The notes under the pieces: generated by a model
What the model saw: the letters and a program-made list of their open reading frames with translations, nothing else
Told to the model about the DNA's origin: nothing
Databases searched by the model: none
In this document: positions 1 through 8,530 of the stretch, one piece after another
Layout of the letters: the number at the start of each line of letters is the position of its first letter
Numbering within the stretch: the first letter of the stretch is position 1
Made by a program: the position numbers and the translations under genes
Assembly: GCA_040219355.1 (NCBI GenBank)
Contig: JAVJSN010000015.1
Span: forward strand, 496,001-560,000
Direction of reading: 5' to 3'
From: MH13 sp040219355
GTDB lineage: Bacteria; Pseudomonadota; Alphaproteobacteria; Rhizobiales; MH13
DNA length: 64,000 nucleotides

Positions 1-1
1 T

Positions 2-472
2 TTGGTCGTTGCAGCGATCTGGCTGCTCGCCTTGCCCGTTTCAGCGCAGATGATTTCCTCGCAAGATCCTGCCGGGATCGCCAAATTGCTGCGTGATCGC
101 GGTCAGGTCGCGATTATCACGGTGGATGAGTTCAATGATCCGTTCATCGAAACCAGCGTCGATAACATCGATTACAACATCATTTTCTATGGCTGTATCG
201 AGCATCAGGCGTGCACGTCGCTTTCGTTGCGGGCGCAGCGCATGAGTTCTGGTCGTGCCTCTTATGAAGCGATGAACAGTTGGAACACCGAACAGCGCTG
301 GACCAAACTTTATACCGCTGACGTGAACTCGGCCATTTTGGAAATGGACTTCCTATTTGGAGGTCAGGCGATGAGCGAACAAGCCTTCACAGCGTATCTG
401 GATATTTGGGACCAATCGGTCGCTCAATTCGTGCGTTTCATTGATGAAGGCGACTACGAGTTTGTCGATTAA
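2..472 (+). CDS. YbjN domain-containing protein (5' end cut by window edge)
   Basis: The reading frame is open from the window edge to a TAA at 470-472, so the first residues may be missing. The visible N-terminus is a hydrophobic stretch ending in Pro-Val-Ser-Ala-Gln, which looks like the end of a signal peptide, so the protein is probably exported to the periplasm. The rest (about 135 residues) has the YbjN-like layout: a predicted helix, then strands with 'IIFYGCIEHQACTSLSLRAQ', then 'MNSWNTEQRW' and a C-terminal helix. The YbjN family is of unknown molecular function. The family call comes from the pattern and not from a search. A 144-bp gap separates it from the next gene. Confidence 0.7.
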   Translation: MVVAAIWLLALPVSAQMISSQDPAGIAKLLRDRGQVAIITVDEFNDPFIETSVDNIDYNIIFYGCIEHQACTSLSLRAQRMSSGRASYEAMNSWNTEQRWTKLYTADVNSAILEMDFLFGGQAMSEQAFTAYLDIWDQSVAQFVRFIDEGDYEFVD

Positions 473-616
473 GGTGGCTTACGCCCCCCGTTGGTCATCG
501 CGAAAAACAGTGTGCCGATAGTTGCAATTTGAACAATCGATTTGAACGTTTGCCAACCTCCGACTGCTACCTCTGATGGTGGGAAAACGGTGGAGGGACA
601 GCTATGAGCTGCCCCG

Positions 617-1696
617 ATGAGTGAATTGGTAGATTTTGAGCGCGTTGAAAGCACGCACTCTCAAGAAGAGCGTAATCGGCTGATGACCCATGTGGTTCAG
701 CTTTATGCTTTGACGACAGACAGGATTAATCCTGAGCTTTTGGCTGTCTATGACGATGTTTTGGTGCGTCTTGCCGACCTTGTGGAGGAAGAGGCGCTCG
801 CGTTTGTCGCCGAAAAACTGGCGCCGCTTGCCAAAGCACCGCGAGGCATGGTGCGTAAGCTTGCCGGTGAACCGATTTCGATCGCGCGGCCTGTGCTTGA
901 GCAGAGTCCGCTGCTTTCTGATGAAGACCTTGCCGACCTTGTGGTCGAAAAAGGCTTGGACCACATGGATGCGATTGCTGCACGTCAGCACGTTTCCCCG
1001 ATGGTGTCGTCGGCCATCGTCGAGCATGGCAACAATCCGGTAAAAATTAAGCTCACGCGCAATGATGGCGCAAAAATCTGTGATGATTCCTATGCGAAGC
1101 TCGTCAACGATTCACGCGGCGATGAAAGCTTGCAAAGTTCACTGGCTGATCGCGAAGATTTGCCGGTGGGTGTGGTGCGTGCCTTGGTTGATGTTGCCAG
1201 CGTTTCGGTTCGTCGTAAGTTGCTGCGTCACGGCCGTCCGGAGGTTGCAAAGCGCGTCACTGAGGCCGCAGGTCTCGCCGCCGAGCGCCTTTCTAATGAG
1301 CAGTGGCTGCTGCGCTACGATTTTGAATCCGCCTACCGGACAGTTTGCAAAACTTTGAAAACACAGCCGGTCAACGAGGCCTCAGTGGTGGCCATGGCCA
1401 ATTCTGGGAAGTTTGCTGAAGCGGTCGTCATGTTTGCGTTGTGCGCTGGCGTGGCCTTGGAAGAGTCCAAACACTGGTGTGTGCGGGCCGATCCAAAACC
1501 GTTCCTGATCGTTTGCAAGTCGATGCGGTTTTCACCTGACACGGTTGCAGCGTTTTTGAAGCTTGGTCCCTGGCTGCGCCGGTTGGACCGCGAGGAGCGT
1601 GAGCGGGCGATGTTCGACTATGAATCGCTTGACCAGGCGATGGCCGACCAAATCTTCTCCGAATGGAAGAAGCGCCGCGTCGATCAGGCTGCGTAG
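617..1696 (+). CDS. DUF2336 domain-containing protein
   Basis: This 359-residue, soluble, largely helical protein has the repeat-like helical character of DUF2336 proteins, which are common in Alphaproteobacteria ('AKAPRGMVRKLAGEPISIARPVLEQSPLLSDEDLADLV', 'REDLPVGVVRALVDVASVSVRRKLL'). No catalytic motif, signal peptide or membrane segment is visible, and no function is established for the family. Start choice is awkward. ATG 617 opens the long frame, but the strong GGAGGG at 592-597 is better placed for an out-of-frame ATG at 604, which would give a six-codon peptide ending at 624 and overlapping this start. A hairpin terminator follows the gene at 1729-1759. Confidence 0.75.
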   Translation: MSELVDFERVESTHSQEERNRLMTHVVQLYALTTDRINPELLAVYDDVLVRLADLVEEEALAFVAEKLAPLAKAPRGMVRKLAGEPISIARPVLEQSPLLSDEDLADLVVEKGLDHMDAIAARQHVSPMVSSAIVEHGNNPVKIKLTRNDGAKICDDSYAKLVNDSRGDESLQSSLADREDLPVGVVRALVDVASVSVRRKLLRHGRPEVAKRVTEAAGLAAERLSNEQWLLRYDFESAYRTVCKTLKTQPVNEASVVAMANSGKFAEAVVMFALCAGVALEESKHWCVRADPKPFLIVCKSMRFSPDTVAAFLKLGPWLRRLDREERERAMFDYESLDQAMADQIFSEWKKRRVDQAA

Positions 1697-1728
1697 CTTT
1701 CGCCCAACCCTTGTCTATGGTTTGCAAG

Positions 1729-1759
1729 CCCTGGCTGACCTCTGTCGGCCGGGGTTTTT
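1729..1759 (+). terminator. Rho-independent terminator after the DUF2336 gene
   Basis: A nine-pair stem (CCCTGGCTG at 1729-1737 with CGGCCGGGG at 1746-1754, two G-U pairs) closes an eight-base loop and is followed directly by five T residues. It lies 33 bases after the DUF2336 stop and separates that gene from the methionine operon. Confidence 0.7.
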
Positions 1760-1796
1760 GCTGTGCAGTTCGGTCTTGCGCCATTGATCATGTCGG

Positions 1797-1814
1797 CATA
1801 AAGATATCTTTATG
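1797..1814. promoter_or_regulatory. Perfect 18-bp palindrome, probable operator of the ArsR/methyltransferase regulator
   Basis: CATAAAGATATCTTTATG is its own exact reverse complement and sits 16-22 bases ahead of the possible start codons of the ArsR-type regulator gene. AT-rich palindromes of this kind in front of ArsR-family genes are usual autoregulatory operators. The downstream genes metF and metH and a SAM-binding fold in the regulator suggest a SahR-like control site responding to S-adenosylhomocysteine or SAM. The palindrome is seen directly. Its role is inferred. Confidence 0.75.
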
Positions 1815-1835
1815 TCTTTTTCGTAAGAGTTGGTT

Positions 1836-2840
1836 GTGCCCCGATCCTTTGATGCCAGTATCGAAACACTGAAAGCGCTTGCCGAACCAACGCGGCTGCG
1901 CCTGCTTGCTTTGTTGCAGCATGGCGATTTGAGTGTGAAAGATCTGACGAGCCTGCTTGGCCAAAGCCAGCCGCGGCTTTCCCGTCACCTCAAACTGCTT
2001 TCCGATGCTGGATGGATCGCGCGGTTTCCCGAAGGGGCCTGGGTCTATTATCGCATTGCCGAGGATGCTGGCCTGCGAAACGTGTGGGATGCCACCGCTG
2101 CCTTGATTGGGTTGGAGGATGCTGTGCTACGCGACGATGCCGATCGTCTGGCGCGTCTGAAAGCAGAGCAGGGCGCGCAAGCGCAGGCTTTTTTCCAGGA
2201 ACATGCTGCCCGCTGGGATGCACTTCGTGCGGACCTTGTGCCCGATGGAGACGTTGAGGCTGCCATTCTCAAAGCGCTTGGAAAGGCCCGGATTGATCGC
2301 TTTCTTGATATCGGCACGGGCACAGGTCGTATGTTGGTGTTGCTGCGCGACCTTTATGCAAGCGCGATGGGTATTGATCCCACGCATGCCATGCTTCAGG
2401 TCGCTCGGGCAACGCTTGCCGAGAATGCTATTGACCACGCGCAAGTGCGCCATGGTGATGGGCTTGCCCTGGGCATGCCGCGCGATAGCCAAGACCTGGT
2501 GACGCTGCACCAGGTGATGCATTTCTTTGATGACCCGCGCCCACTTCTCGCCGAGGCGCGTCGTGTTTTGGCCCCATCGGGGCGCCTTCTCATCGTTGAT
2601 TTCGCGCCCCATAGCCTGGAAGCCTTGCGCAGTGAGCACCAGCACCGCCGGTTGGGTTTTGATGCTGCAAAAGTTGTGCGCTGGCTGACGGCTATGGACT
2701 TGACGGTCAATCCGCCGGTCACGCTGCAGGCAAGCGTGGGCAATGGGGCTGCCGGGCTGTCTGTCAATCTGTGGCTGGCGCAGGACTCCCGCGTCATGGC
2801 CGATGCGCCGTCTGCCGCCGCCGCTTTGGAATTAGCCTGA
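1836..2840 (+). CDS. ArsR-family regulator fused to a SAM-dependent methyltransferase domain (SahR-like)
   Basis: The N-terminal ~100 residues form an ArsR winged helix ('LKALAEPTRLRLLALLQHGDLSVKDLTSLLGQSQPRLSRHLKLLSDAGWI'). The remainder is a class I methyltransferase fold with the glycine-rich SAM motif 'FLDIGTGTGRMLVLL', an acidic residue after the second strand ('MGIDPTHAML') and the post-motif 'LLIVDFAPH'. It stands first in a tight operon, with metF starting eight bases after its stop, and an 18-bp palindrome lies just upstream. It is therefore probably the repressor of the methionine/SAM cycle, using the methyltransferase fold to sense SAM or SAH. It might instead retain methyltransferase activity. 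GTG 1836 has an AAGAG ribosome site about 6 bases upstream. TTG 1830 in the same frame is the alternative start. Confidence 0.85.
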   Translation: MPRSFDASIETLKALAEPTRLRLLALLQHGDLSVKDLTSLLGQSQPRLSRHLKLLSDAGWIARFPEGAWVYYRIAEDAGLRNVWDATAALIGLEDAVLRDDADRLARLKAEQGAQAQAFFQEHAARWDALRADLVPDGDVEAAILKALGKARIDRFLDIGTGTGRMLVLLRDLYASAMGIDPTHAMLQVARATLAENAIDHAQVRHGDGLALGMPRDSQDLVTLHQVMHFFDDPRPLLAEARRVLAPSGRLLIVDFAPHSLEALRSEHQHRRLGFDAAKVVRWLTAMDLTVNPPVTLQASVGNGAAGLSVNLWLAQDSRVMADAPSAAAALELA

Positions 2841-2848
2841 GGAACCCC

Positions 2849-3754
2849 ATGAGCCAGTCCGCCCCTATCCGTGTCAGCTTTGAATTCTTCCCGCCCAAGA
2901 GCGAGAAGATGGAACTTGCCCTGTGGTCGGCGATCGATCGCCTGGCGCCGCTCAATCCGGCCTTCGTCTGTGTAACCTACGGGGCAGGCGGGTCCACGCG
3001 CGAGCGCACACACCGCACCGTGCAGGCCCTCAAGGAAAAGACGAGCCTGCACCCGGCTGCCCATCTGACTTGCGTGAACGCTTCGCGTGCTGAAGTGGAT
3101 GAGGTGGTGGATGGCTACCGCGCTGCCGGTATCAACCACATCGTCGCGCTACGCGGTGACCCGCCCGATGGTGTGGGCAGCGTTTACCGGGCTCATCCCG
3201 ATGGCTATCAGAGCACGTCTGAACTGGTGGCCTCGATCCGCGCCCGTCACGCGATGGAGATATCGGTGTCGGCCTATCCCGAGCGCCACCCTGAAAGCCC
3301 TGACTGGGAAACCGAAATGGACGTGCTCAAAAGCAAGGTCGATGCTGGCGCGACGCGGGCCATCACGCAGTTCTTTTTCGATAACACCGATTACTTCCGC
3401 TACATGGACCGGGTTGCCGATGCGGGGATCACCATACCGATTCTGCCCGGTATTGCGCCGATCCACTCGTTCACCGCGATTGCCCGCTTTGCCAAGCAGT
3501 GCGGTGCGCGCATTCCGGCCGCTGTGGCAGCCCGTTTTGAAGGGCTGGAAGATGATCCCAAGACACATGAGTTGGTGGCAGCGACTGTGGCCGCAGAACA
3601 GGTTGAAGGCCTGCGCCGCCATGGCATCAAGGACTTCCATTTCTACACCATGAACAAGGCTGATTTGGTATTTGCGATCTGCCATTTGCTTGGCATGCGG
3701 CCTGTGAAAATGATTCAAGAGGCGTCGAAAAACGATTCTGTAACAGCAGCTTAG
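2849..3754 (+). CDS. metF: Methylenetetrahydrofolate reductase [NAD(P)H]
   Basis: This flavoprotein reduces 5,10-methylene-THF to 5-methyl-THF, the methyl donor for methionine synthase. The 301-residue length fits bacterial MetF. The N-terminal 'VSFEFFPPKSE' carries the conserved catalytic-region glutamate, and 'TYGAGGSTRERT', 'ALRGDPP', 'ITQFFFDN' and 'LPGIAPI' are FAD/folate-site motifs of the TIM barrel. ATG 2849 was chosen because GAGGAA lies just upstream and the product then begins a few residues before the conserved VSFEFFPPK. Longer in-frame starts inside the regulator gene would add an unrelated basic leader. It lies between the regulator and metH (17-bp gap), so the three form one operon supplying and then using methyl-THF. 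Confidence 0.96.
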   Translation: MSQSAPIRVSFEFFPPKSEKMELALWSAIDRLAPLNPAFVCVTYGAGGSTRERTHRTVQALKEKTSLHPAAHLTCVNASRAEVDEVVDGYRAAGINHIVALRGDPPDGVGSVYRAHPDGYQSTSELVASIRARHAMEISVSAYPERHPESPDWETEMDVLKSKVDAGATRAITQFFFDNTDYFRYMDRVADAGITIPILPGIAPIHSFTAIARFAKQCGARIPAAVAARFEGLEDDPKTHELVAATVAAEQVEGLRRHGIKDFHFYTMNKADLVFAICHLLGMRPVKMIQEASKNDSVTAA

Positions 3755-3771
3755 GGTAAGGTTTTCATCTT

Positions 3772-6700
3772 ATGATTCTGAATCACCCTCGTCTTGATGT
3801 TTTGAATCAGTTGGCCGCTGAGCGCATTCTCGTGCTCGACGGCGCGATGGGCACGCAAATCCAGGATCAGAAGTTTTCTGAAGTTGATTTTCGTGGCGAT
3901 CGGTTTGCTGATTGGGGTCAGGACCTTCAGGGCAACAATGACCTTCTGATCCTAACGCAGCCTGATGCGATCCGCTCTATTCACAAAGCGTACTTCAACG
4001 CAGGGGCAGACATTGTTGAAACAAACACTTTTTCCTCTACGACCATTGCCCAGGCTGATTATGGCATGGAGAGCCTTGCTTACGAGCTGAACGAGCAGGG
4101 TGCGCGGCTGGCACGGGAAGCTGCCGAGCAGGTGATGTCTGAAGAGCCTGGGCGCGAGTGTTTTGTTGCTGGCGCCATGGGGCCAACCAACCGAACAGCA
4201 TCCATCTCGCCAGATGTACAAAATCCTGGCTATCGGGCCGTGACCTTCGATGATCTTCGCGAAGCTTATGGTGAGGCGGCCAGGGGGTTGATTGCAGGCG
4301 GCGCTGATCTGCTTCTTGTCGAAACGATCTTTGATACCTTGAACGCCAAGGCAGCACTGTTTGCTATCGATGAGGCATTTGAAGAGATGGGCGTGCGTCT
4401 GCCTATCATGATCTCTGGCACGATCACCGATCTTTCAGGACGTACGCTGTCCGGTCAGACACCCAGTGCGTTTTGGTATGCGCTTTCCCATGCCAAGCCG
4501 TTTTCGATTGGCCTCAATTGCGCGTTGGGTGCCAAAGAGATGCGCGCGCATATCGCCGAGCTTGCAAAAGTTTCCAACACATTGGTCTGCGCCTATCCCA
4601 ATGCCGGTCTACCGAACGAGTTTGGCGCCTATGACGAGTCTCCAGAGGCGACGGCCGGCATGCTGGAAGAGTTTGCCGAATCTGGACTGGTGAATGTCGT
4701 TGGTGGGTGCTGCGGCACAACGCCAGATCATATTCGCGCTATTGCCAATGCGGTTAAAGGCAAGGCGCCGCGTGAGGTCCCCGAAATCGAGCCAATGATG
4801 CGGCTCTCTGGGCTTGAGCCGTTTGTGCTGACGCCAGAAATACCTTTCGTCAACGTAGGCGAGCGCACAAATGTCACCGGGTCCGCACGCTTCCGCAAGC
4901 TGATCAAGAATGGCGATTACGACAAAGCGCTGGATGTGGCTCGTGACCAGGTGGAAGCGGGCGCTCAGGTGATTGACGTCAACATGGACGAGGGGCTTCT
5001 CGACTCCGAAGAGGCGATGGTCACTTTCCTCAATCTGGTGGCTGCCGAGCCGGATATTGCTCGCGTTCCTGTCATGGTCGACAGCTCAAAATGGAGCGTG
5101 ATCGAAGCTGGACTGAAATGTCTGCAGGGTAAGCCGATCGTCAATTCTATTTCTATGAAGGAAGGCGAGGCGGCTTTTTTGGAGCAGGCCAAGCTTTGCC
5201 GCCGTCATGGGGCCGCCATCGTGGTGATGGCTTTTGATGAAGAAGGCCAAGCCGATACCTTTGAGCGCAAGCGCGAAATCTGTGCGCGCGCCTATGGACT
5301 GTTGGTCAATGAGGTTGGATTCCCACCCGAAGATATCATCTTCGATCCGAACGTGTTTGCGGTTGCCACCGGCATTGAAGAGCATGCCGACTATGGCAAT
5401 GATTTTATCAAAGCCACCGAATTCATTCGAACAGAACTCCCGCATGCCCATGTTTCTGGCGGTGTGTCGAACCTTTCCTTTTCGTTTCGCGGCAATGAGC
5501 CTGTGCGTGAGGCGATGCATACGGTGTTTCTCTACCATGCCATCGCCAAAGGCATGGACATGGGCATCGTCAACGCGGGGCAGCTGGGGGTTTATGAGAA
5601 CCTTGAGCCTCGCCTGAAGGAGCTCGCCGAGGATGTGGTGCTCAACCGTCGCGAGGATGCCACCGAGCGCCTTGTGGATGCTGCGGCTGATTACGCCGGC
5701 GGCGAAGCGAAGAAGCGCGTCGTTGATCTCTCCTGGCGCGAAAACACTGTCGCTGAACGGTTGAAGCACGCGCTGGTAAACGGGATCACGGACTTCATTG
5801 ACGAGGACACAGAAGAGGCTCGCGCAGCCGCCGAACGTCCGCTGCATGTGATCGAAGGGCCGTTGATGGACGGCATGAACGTGGTCGGTGATCTGTTCGG
5901 TTCGGGTAAAATGTTCCTGCCGCAGGTGGTGAAATCGGCGCGCGTGATGAAGAAGGCCGTTGCCTATCTCATGCCCTATATGGAGCGCGAGAAAGAAGAA
6001 CTTGGTCTAACCGAAGATTCGTCTGCTGGCCGCGTTCTCCTAGCTACGGTGAAGGGTGATGTGCACGATATCGGCAAGAACATCGTCGGTGTGGTGCTGG
6101 CCTGCAACAATTATGAAGTGATCGATATGGGCGTGATGGTGCCCGGCCAGGCAATCCTCGACAAGGCTCGTGAGGTGAAGGCCGATATCATTGGTCTTTC
6201 AGGTCTCATTACGCCTTCGCTGGATGAAATGGTGTCGGTGGCCAGCGAGATGGAGCGCCAAGGCTTCAATACGCCATTGTTGATTGGCGGCGCGACCACA
6301 AGCCGTGTGCATACAGCAGTGAAGATTGATCCCAGCTACAAGGCTGGGCAGGCTGTTTATGTGGTGGATGCCAGCCGTGCGGTGGGAGTTGCGCAGCAGG
6401 TGCTGGGCGAGAAGAAATCTGAGTATTTCGATGAGATTTCCGCCGAGTACAAACGCATTGCTGAGGGTCACGCCCGCGCGCAGGCAGCCAAGTTCCGTTT
6501 GCCGATCGCACAGGCTCGCGCCAAGGCGTTTGCTCCTGATTTTGGCAAGCACCAACCCATGAAACCAAAAATTCTCGGCACTAAAACGTTCGAGACCTAT
6601 GATCTTGCAACACTTGTTCCCTACATCGATTGGACGCCGTTCTTCGCAACTTGGGAAATCAAAGGCACGTATCCATCCGTGCTCGACCATCCTGAAGCAG

Positions 6701-7491
6701 GTCCCGTGGCCCGCGAACTGCTGGATGATGCCAAAGCGATGCTTGATCAGATTATCGCTTCTGGCATGGTTTCGGCCAAGGCGGTGATTGGCCTTTGGCC
6801 CGCTGAGCGTTCTGGCGATGATGTGACGGTTTTTGCCGATGAGCGCCGCAAGGAAGTGTTGGGTACTTTCCACACGCTGCGCCAGCAAATTGGCCGCTCC
6901 TCCGGTGATCGTGCGCAGGTGGCTTTGGCCGACTTCGTGGCCGCTAAGGGCGACTATGTTGGCGGTTTTGCTGTGACGGCAGGACATGGTGAGGACGAGG
7001 CGATAAAAGCGCTGGCAGGGGATGATGATTACAAGAAGATCATGATCCAAGCGCTATGCGATCGTTTGGCCGAGGCCTTTGCCGAACACATGCATGAGCG
7101 TGTGCGCAAAGAGTTTTGGGGCTATGCGGCCGATGAGGCGCTGACGCCTGCCGAACTGATTGGCGAGAAATATGCTGGTATCCGCCCGGCACCTGGCTAT
7201 CCAGCTCAGCCTGATCACACCGAAAAAGAAACGCTGTTCCGTCTGCTCAATGCTGAAAATGCCACCGGGATCAAACTGACGGAAAGCTTTGCCATGTGGC
7301 CGGGCTCGTCTGTCTCTGGGCTCTATTTTGGCCACCCTGAGAGCTACTACTTTGGCGTTGGCCAAGTTGAGCGCGACCAGGTGGAAGATTATGCGCGCCG
7401 CAAGGGTTGGGATATCGACACAGCCGAAACTTGGCTTCGTCCGGTGTTGGCCTACAATCCCGCAGATATTCTAACCGAAGCTGCACAATAA
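3772..7491 (+). CDS. metH: Cobalamin-dependent methionine synthase
   Basis: This cytoplasmic enzyme transfers a methyl group from 5-methyl-THF to homocysteine through methylcobalamin. At 1239 residues it is full length. Modules in order: homocysteine-binding barrel (about 1-335) with zinc ligands Cys250 ('GLNCALG') and Cys313/Cys314 ('GGCCGTT'); pterin-binding barrel (about 355-620, 'NVGERTNVTGSARF'); cobalamin cap and B12 domain with 'DVHDIGKNI', where His765 is the lower axial cobalt ligand; and the C-terminal reactivation domain (about 915-1239, 'RPAPGYPAQPDH') that binds AdoMet. All three substrate modules are on one polypeptide, unlike the split MetH of some alphaproteobacteria. It is the last gene of the regulator-metF-metH operon, so it is probably under the same control. 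The cell must make or import B12. Confidence 0.98.
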   Translation: MILNHPRLDVLNQLAAERILVLDGAMGTQIQDQKFSEVDFRGDRFADWGQDLQGNNDLLILTQPDAIRSIHKAYFNAGADIVETNTFSSTTIAQADYGMESLAYELNEQGARLAREAAEQVMSEEPGRECFVAGAMGPTNRTASISPDVQNPGYRAVTFDDLREAYGEAARGLIAGGADLLLVETIFDTLNAKAALFAIDEAFEEMGVRLPIMISGTITDLSGRTLSGQTPSAFWYALSHAKPFSIGLNCALGAKEMRAHIAELAKVSNTLVCAYPNAGLPNEFGAYDESPEATAGMLEEFAESGLVNVVGGCCGTTPDHIRAIANAVKGKAPREVPEIEPMMRLSGLEPFVLTPEIPFVNVGERTNVTGSARFRKLIKNGDYDKALDVARDQVEAGAQVIDVNMDEGLLDSEEAMVTFLNLVAAEPDIARVPVMVDSSKWSVIEAGLKCLQGKPIVNSISMKEGEAAFLEQAKLCRRHGAAIVVMAFDEEGQADTFERKREICARAYGLLVNEVGFPPEDIIFDPNVFAVATGIEEHADYGNDFIKATEFIRTELPHAHVSGGVSNLSFSFRGNEPVREAMHTVFLYHAIAKGMDMGIVNAGQLGVYENLEPRLKELAEDVVLNRREDATERLVDAAADYAGGEAKKRVVDLSWRENTVAERLKHALVNGITDFIDEDTEEARAAAERPLHVIEGPLMDGMNVVGDLFGSGKMFLPQVVKSARVMKKAVAYLMPYMEREKEELGLTEDSSAGRVLLATVKGDVHDIGKNIVGVVLACNNYEVIDMGVMVPGQAILDKAREVKADIIGLSGLITPSLDEMVSVASEMERQGFNTPLLIGGATTSRVHTAVKIDPSYKAGQAVYVVDASRAVGVAQQVLGEKKSEYFDEISAEYKRIAEGHARAQAAKFRLPIAQARAKAFAPDFGKHQPMKPKILGTKTFETYDLATLVPYIDWTPFFATWEIKGTYPSVLDHPEAGPVARELLDDAKAMLDQIIASGMVSAKAVIGLWPAERSGDDVTVFADERRKEVLGTFHTLRQQIGRSSGDRAQVALADFVAAKGDYVGGFAVTAGHGEDEAIKALAGDDDYKKIMIQALCDRLAEAFAEHMHERVRKEFWGYAADEALTPAELIGEKYAGIRPAPGYPAQPDHTEKETLFRLLNAENATGIKLTESFAMWPGSSVSGLYFGHPESYYFGVGQVERDQVEDYARRKGWDIDTAETWLRPVLAYNPADILTEAAQ

Positions 7492-7604
7492 TTTTCGTAT
7501 TGTTCGCCAATAGATGACAGCGCGTTTCGTTTAATCGGTCTTTTACGATGAATGATTTGGGCGCACGCTTTCTTCAACACATCATCTGTTGAGGAAATGC
7601 ATTC

Positions 7605-8180
7605 ATGTCATCTGCAAACACCATTTTGAGCGTTCTTGCATCACCGCGCGGCGCGGCATCTGTCAGTCGTCAGCTGGCTGACAAGGTGATTGCGCGCCTA
7701 AAACACGAAGGTACTGAAGTCGTCACGCGTGATGTCAGTGATGGAATTCCCGTCGTTGACGGTGCCTGGATCGGCGCTGCCTATGGCGGCGAAGACCAAA
7801 CCCCACTCACCACATCGAAAGAGTTGATTGCCGAGGTTCTACGCGCCGACCACATCGTCATTGCATCGCCAATCTGGAATTTTGGCGTGCCAGCTGCCTT
7901 GAAAGCCTGGATCGATCAGATCGCCCGCGCTGGTGTCACGTTCAAATACAGCGAGGCCGGCCCAGTTGGTCTGTTGGAAGGCAAGCGCGCCACAATCGTC
8001 ATCTCCTCAGGTGGCACTGAAGCAGGATCAGAGATTGATTTTGCGACGCCTTACCTGAAGCATGTTCTCGGCTTCATCGGCATCCATGATGTCGATGTGG
8101 TGGCGGCAGATCGGCTGATGCTTGACGCCGACGCGTCTATGGCCAAGGCGGATGCTGCTATTGATGCGCTGGCCGCCTAG
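7605..8180 (+). CDS. azoR: FMN-dependent NADH:quinone oxidoreductase / azoreductase (AzoR family)
   Basis: This 191-residue flavodoxin-fold protein has the AzoR hallmarks: an N-terminal FMN phosphate loop ('SVLASPRGAASVSRQLAD'), 'IASPIWNFGVPAALKAWIDQIARAGVTFKY' around the isoalloxazine, and 'ISSGGTEAGSEIDFATPYLKHVLGFIG'. The family reduces quinones and azo compounds with NADH and is usually thought to protect against thiol or quinone stress. The start codon ATG 7605 follows a GAGGAA ribosome site. It has its own 113-bp upstream gap and a strong terminator right after it, so it is probably a single-gene transcript. Confidence 0.9.
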   Translation: MSSANTILSVLASPRGAASVSRQLADKVIARLKHEGTEVVTRDVSDGIPVVDGAWIGAAYGGEDQTPLTTSKELIAEVLRADHIVIASPIWNFGVPAALKAWIDQIARAGVTFKYSEAGPVGLLEGKRATIVISSGGTEAGSEIDFATPYLKHVLGFIGIHDVDVVAADRLMLDADASMAKADAAIDALAA

Positions 8181-8196
8181 GCCTTTTGCCACAAAA

Positions 8197-8225
8197 AAAA
8201 CGGCGCCTTTGCGAGGCGCCGTTTT
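8197..8225 (+). terminator. Strong Rho-independent terminator after azoR, probably bidirectional
   Basis: A perfect 12-bp stem (AAAACGGCGCCT / AGGCGCCGTTTT) with loop TTGCG begins 16 bases after the azoR stop. The A-tract on the left and the TTTT within the right arm let it act in both directions, so it could also end the minus-strand transcript carrying the small ORF at 8310-8393. Confidence 0.88.
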
Positions 8226-8309
8226 CAGGAATGCGGATTGCTTTTGTTTTTTCCGCGAAACTTTTTTCAGACCGTGTCGACGACTGTCACACTCACTAAA
8301 ACTCTTTGA

Positions 8310-8393
8310 TCAAACCATTCCTAAAACAATGGCGCCGATGAAAACAAATGCCGCACCGACAATCACCAAGTTCAAAGCGCGTTGACCGTTCAT
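8310..8393 (-). CDS. Small single-pass membrane peptide, 27 residues
   Basis: A short minus-strand frame reads MNGQRALNLVIVGAAFVFIG followed by AIVLGMV. It has a short polar N-terminus and then about 18 hydrophobic residues rich in Val, Ile, Ala and Gly, which is a plausible transmembrane helix. A purine-rich GAGGGAGG lies about ten bases ahead of the ATG, a little further than ideal. The azoR terminator (8197-8225) lies downstream on the same strand and could end its transcript. I do not know its function. Small membrane peptides of this kind are commonly missed by gene callers. The ORF and ribosome site are seen; that it is expressed is inference. Confidence 0.45.
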   Translation of the reverse strand: MNGQRALNLVIVGAAFVFIGAIVLGMV

Positions 8394-8530
8394 AGGCTCG
8401 GGCCTCCCTCTTCATTTGGTAGCAAGCAAGCTAACCCGAAAGTTTTACGAGGCGAAGAGAAATCGTCGCTGCACTGCACAAACTACGTCAGCTCAATGTC
8501 TTAGGTGAGAAATCTGGCTGTGGGTAAGCG

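Noticed and set aside
469..654. Minus-strand frame with a hydrophobic C-terminal half in the gap before DUF2336
   Set aside because: It has no clear ribosome site, overlaps both neighbours and its N-terminal half reads through the DUF2336 start. The hydrophobic part is short and could be chance.
2396..3139. Long minus-strand frame of 247 codons
   Set aside because: It is antisense to the regulator and metF, both of which have clear family motifs, and its own product has no recognisable pattern.
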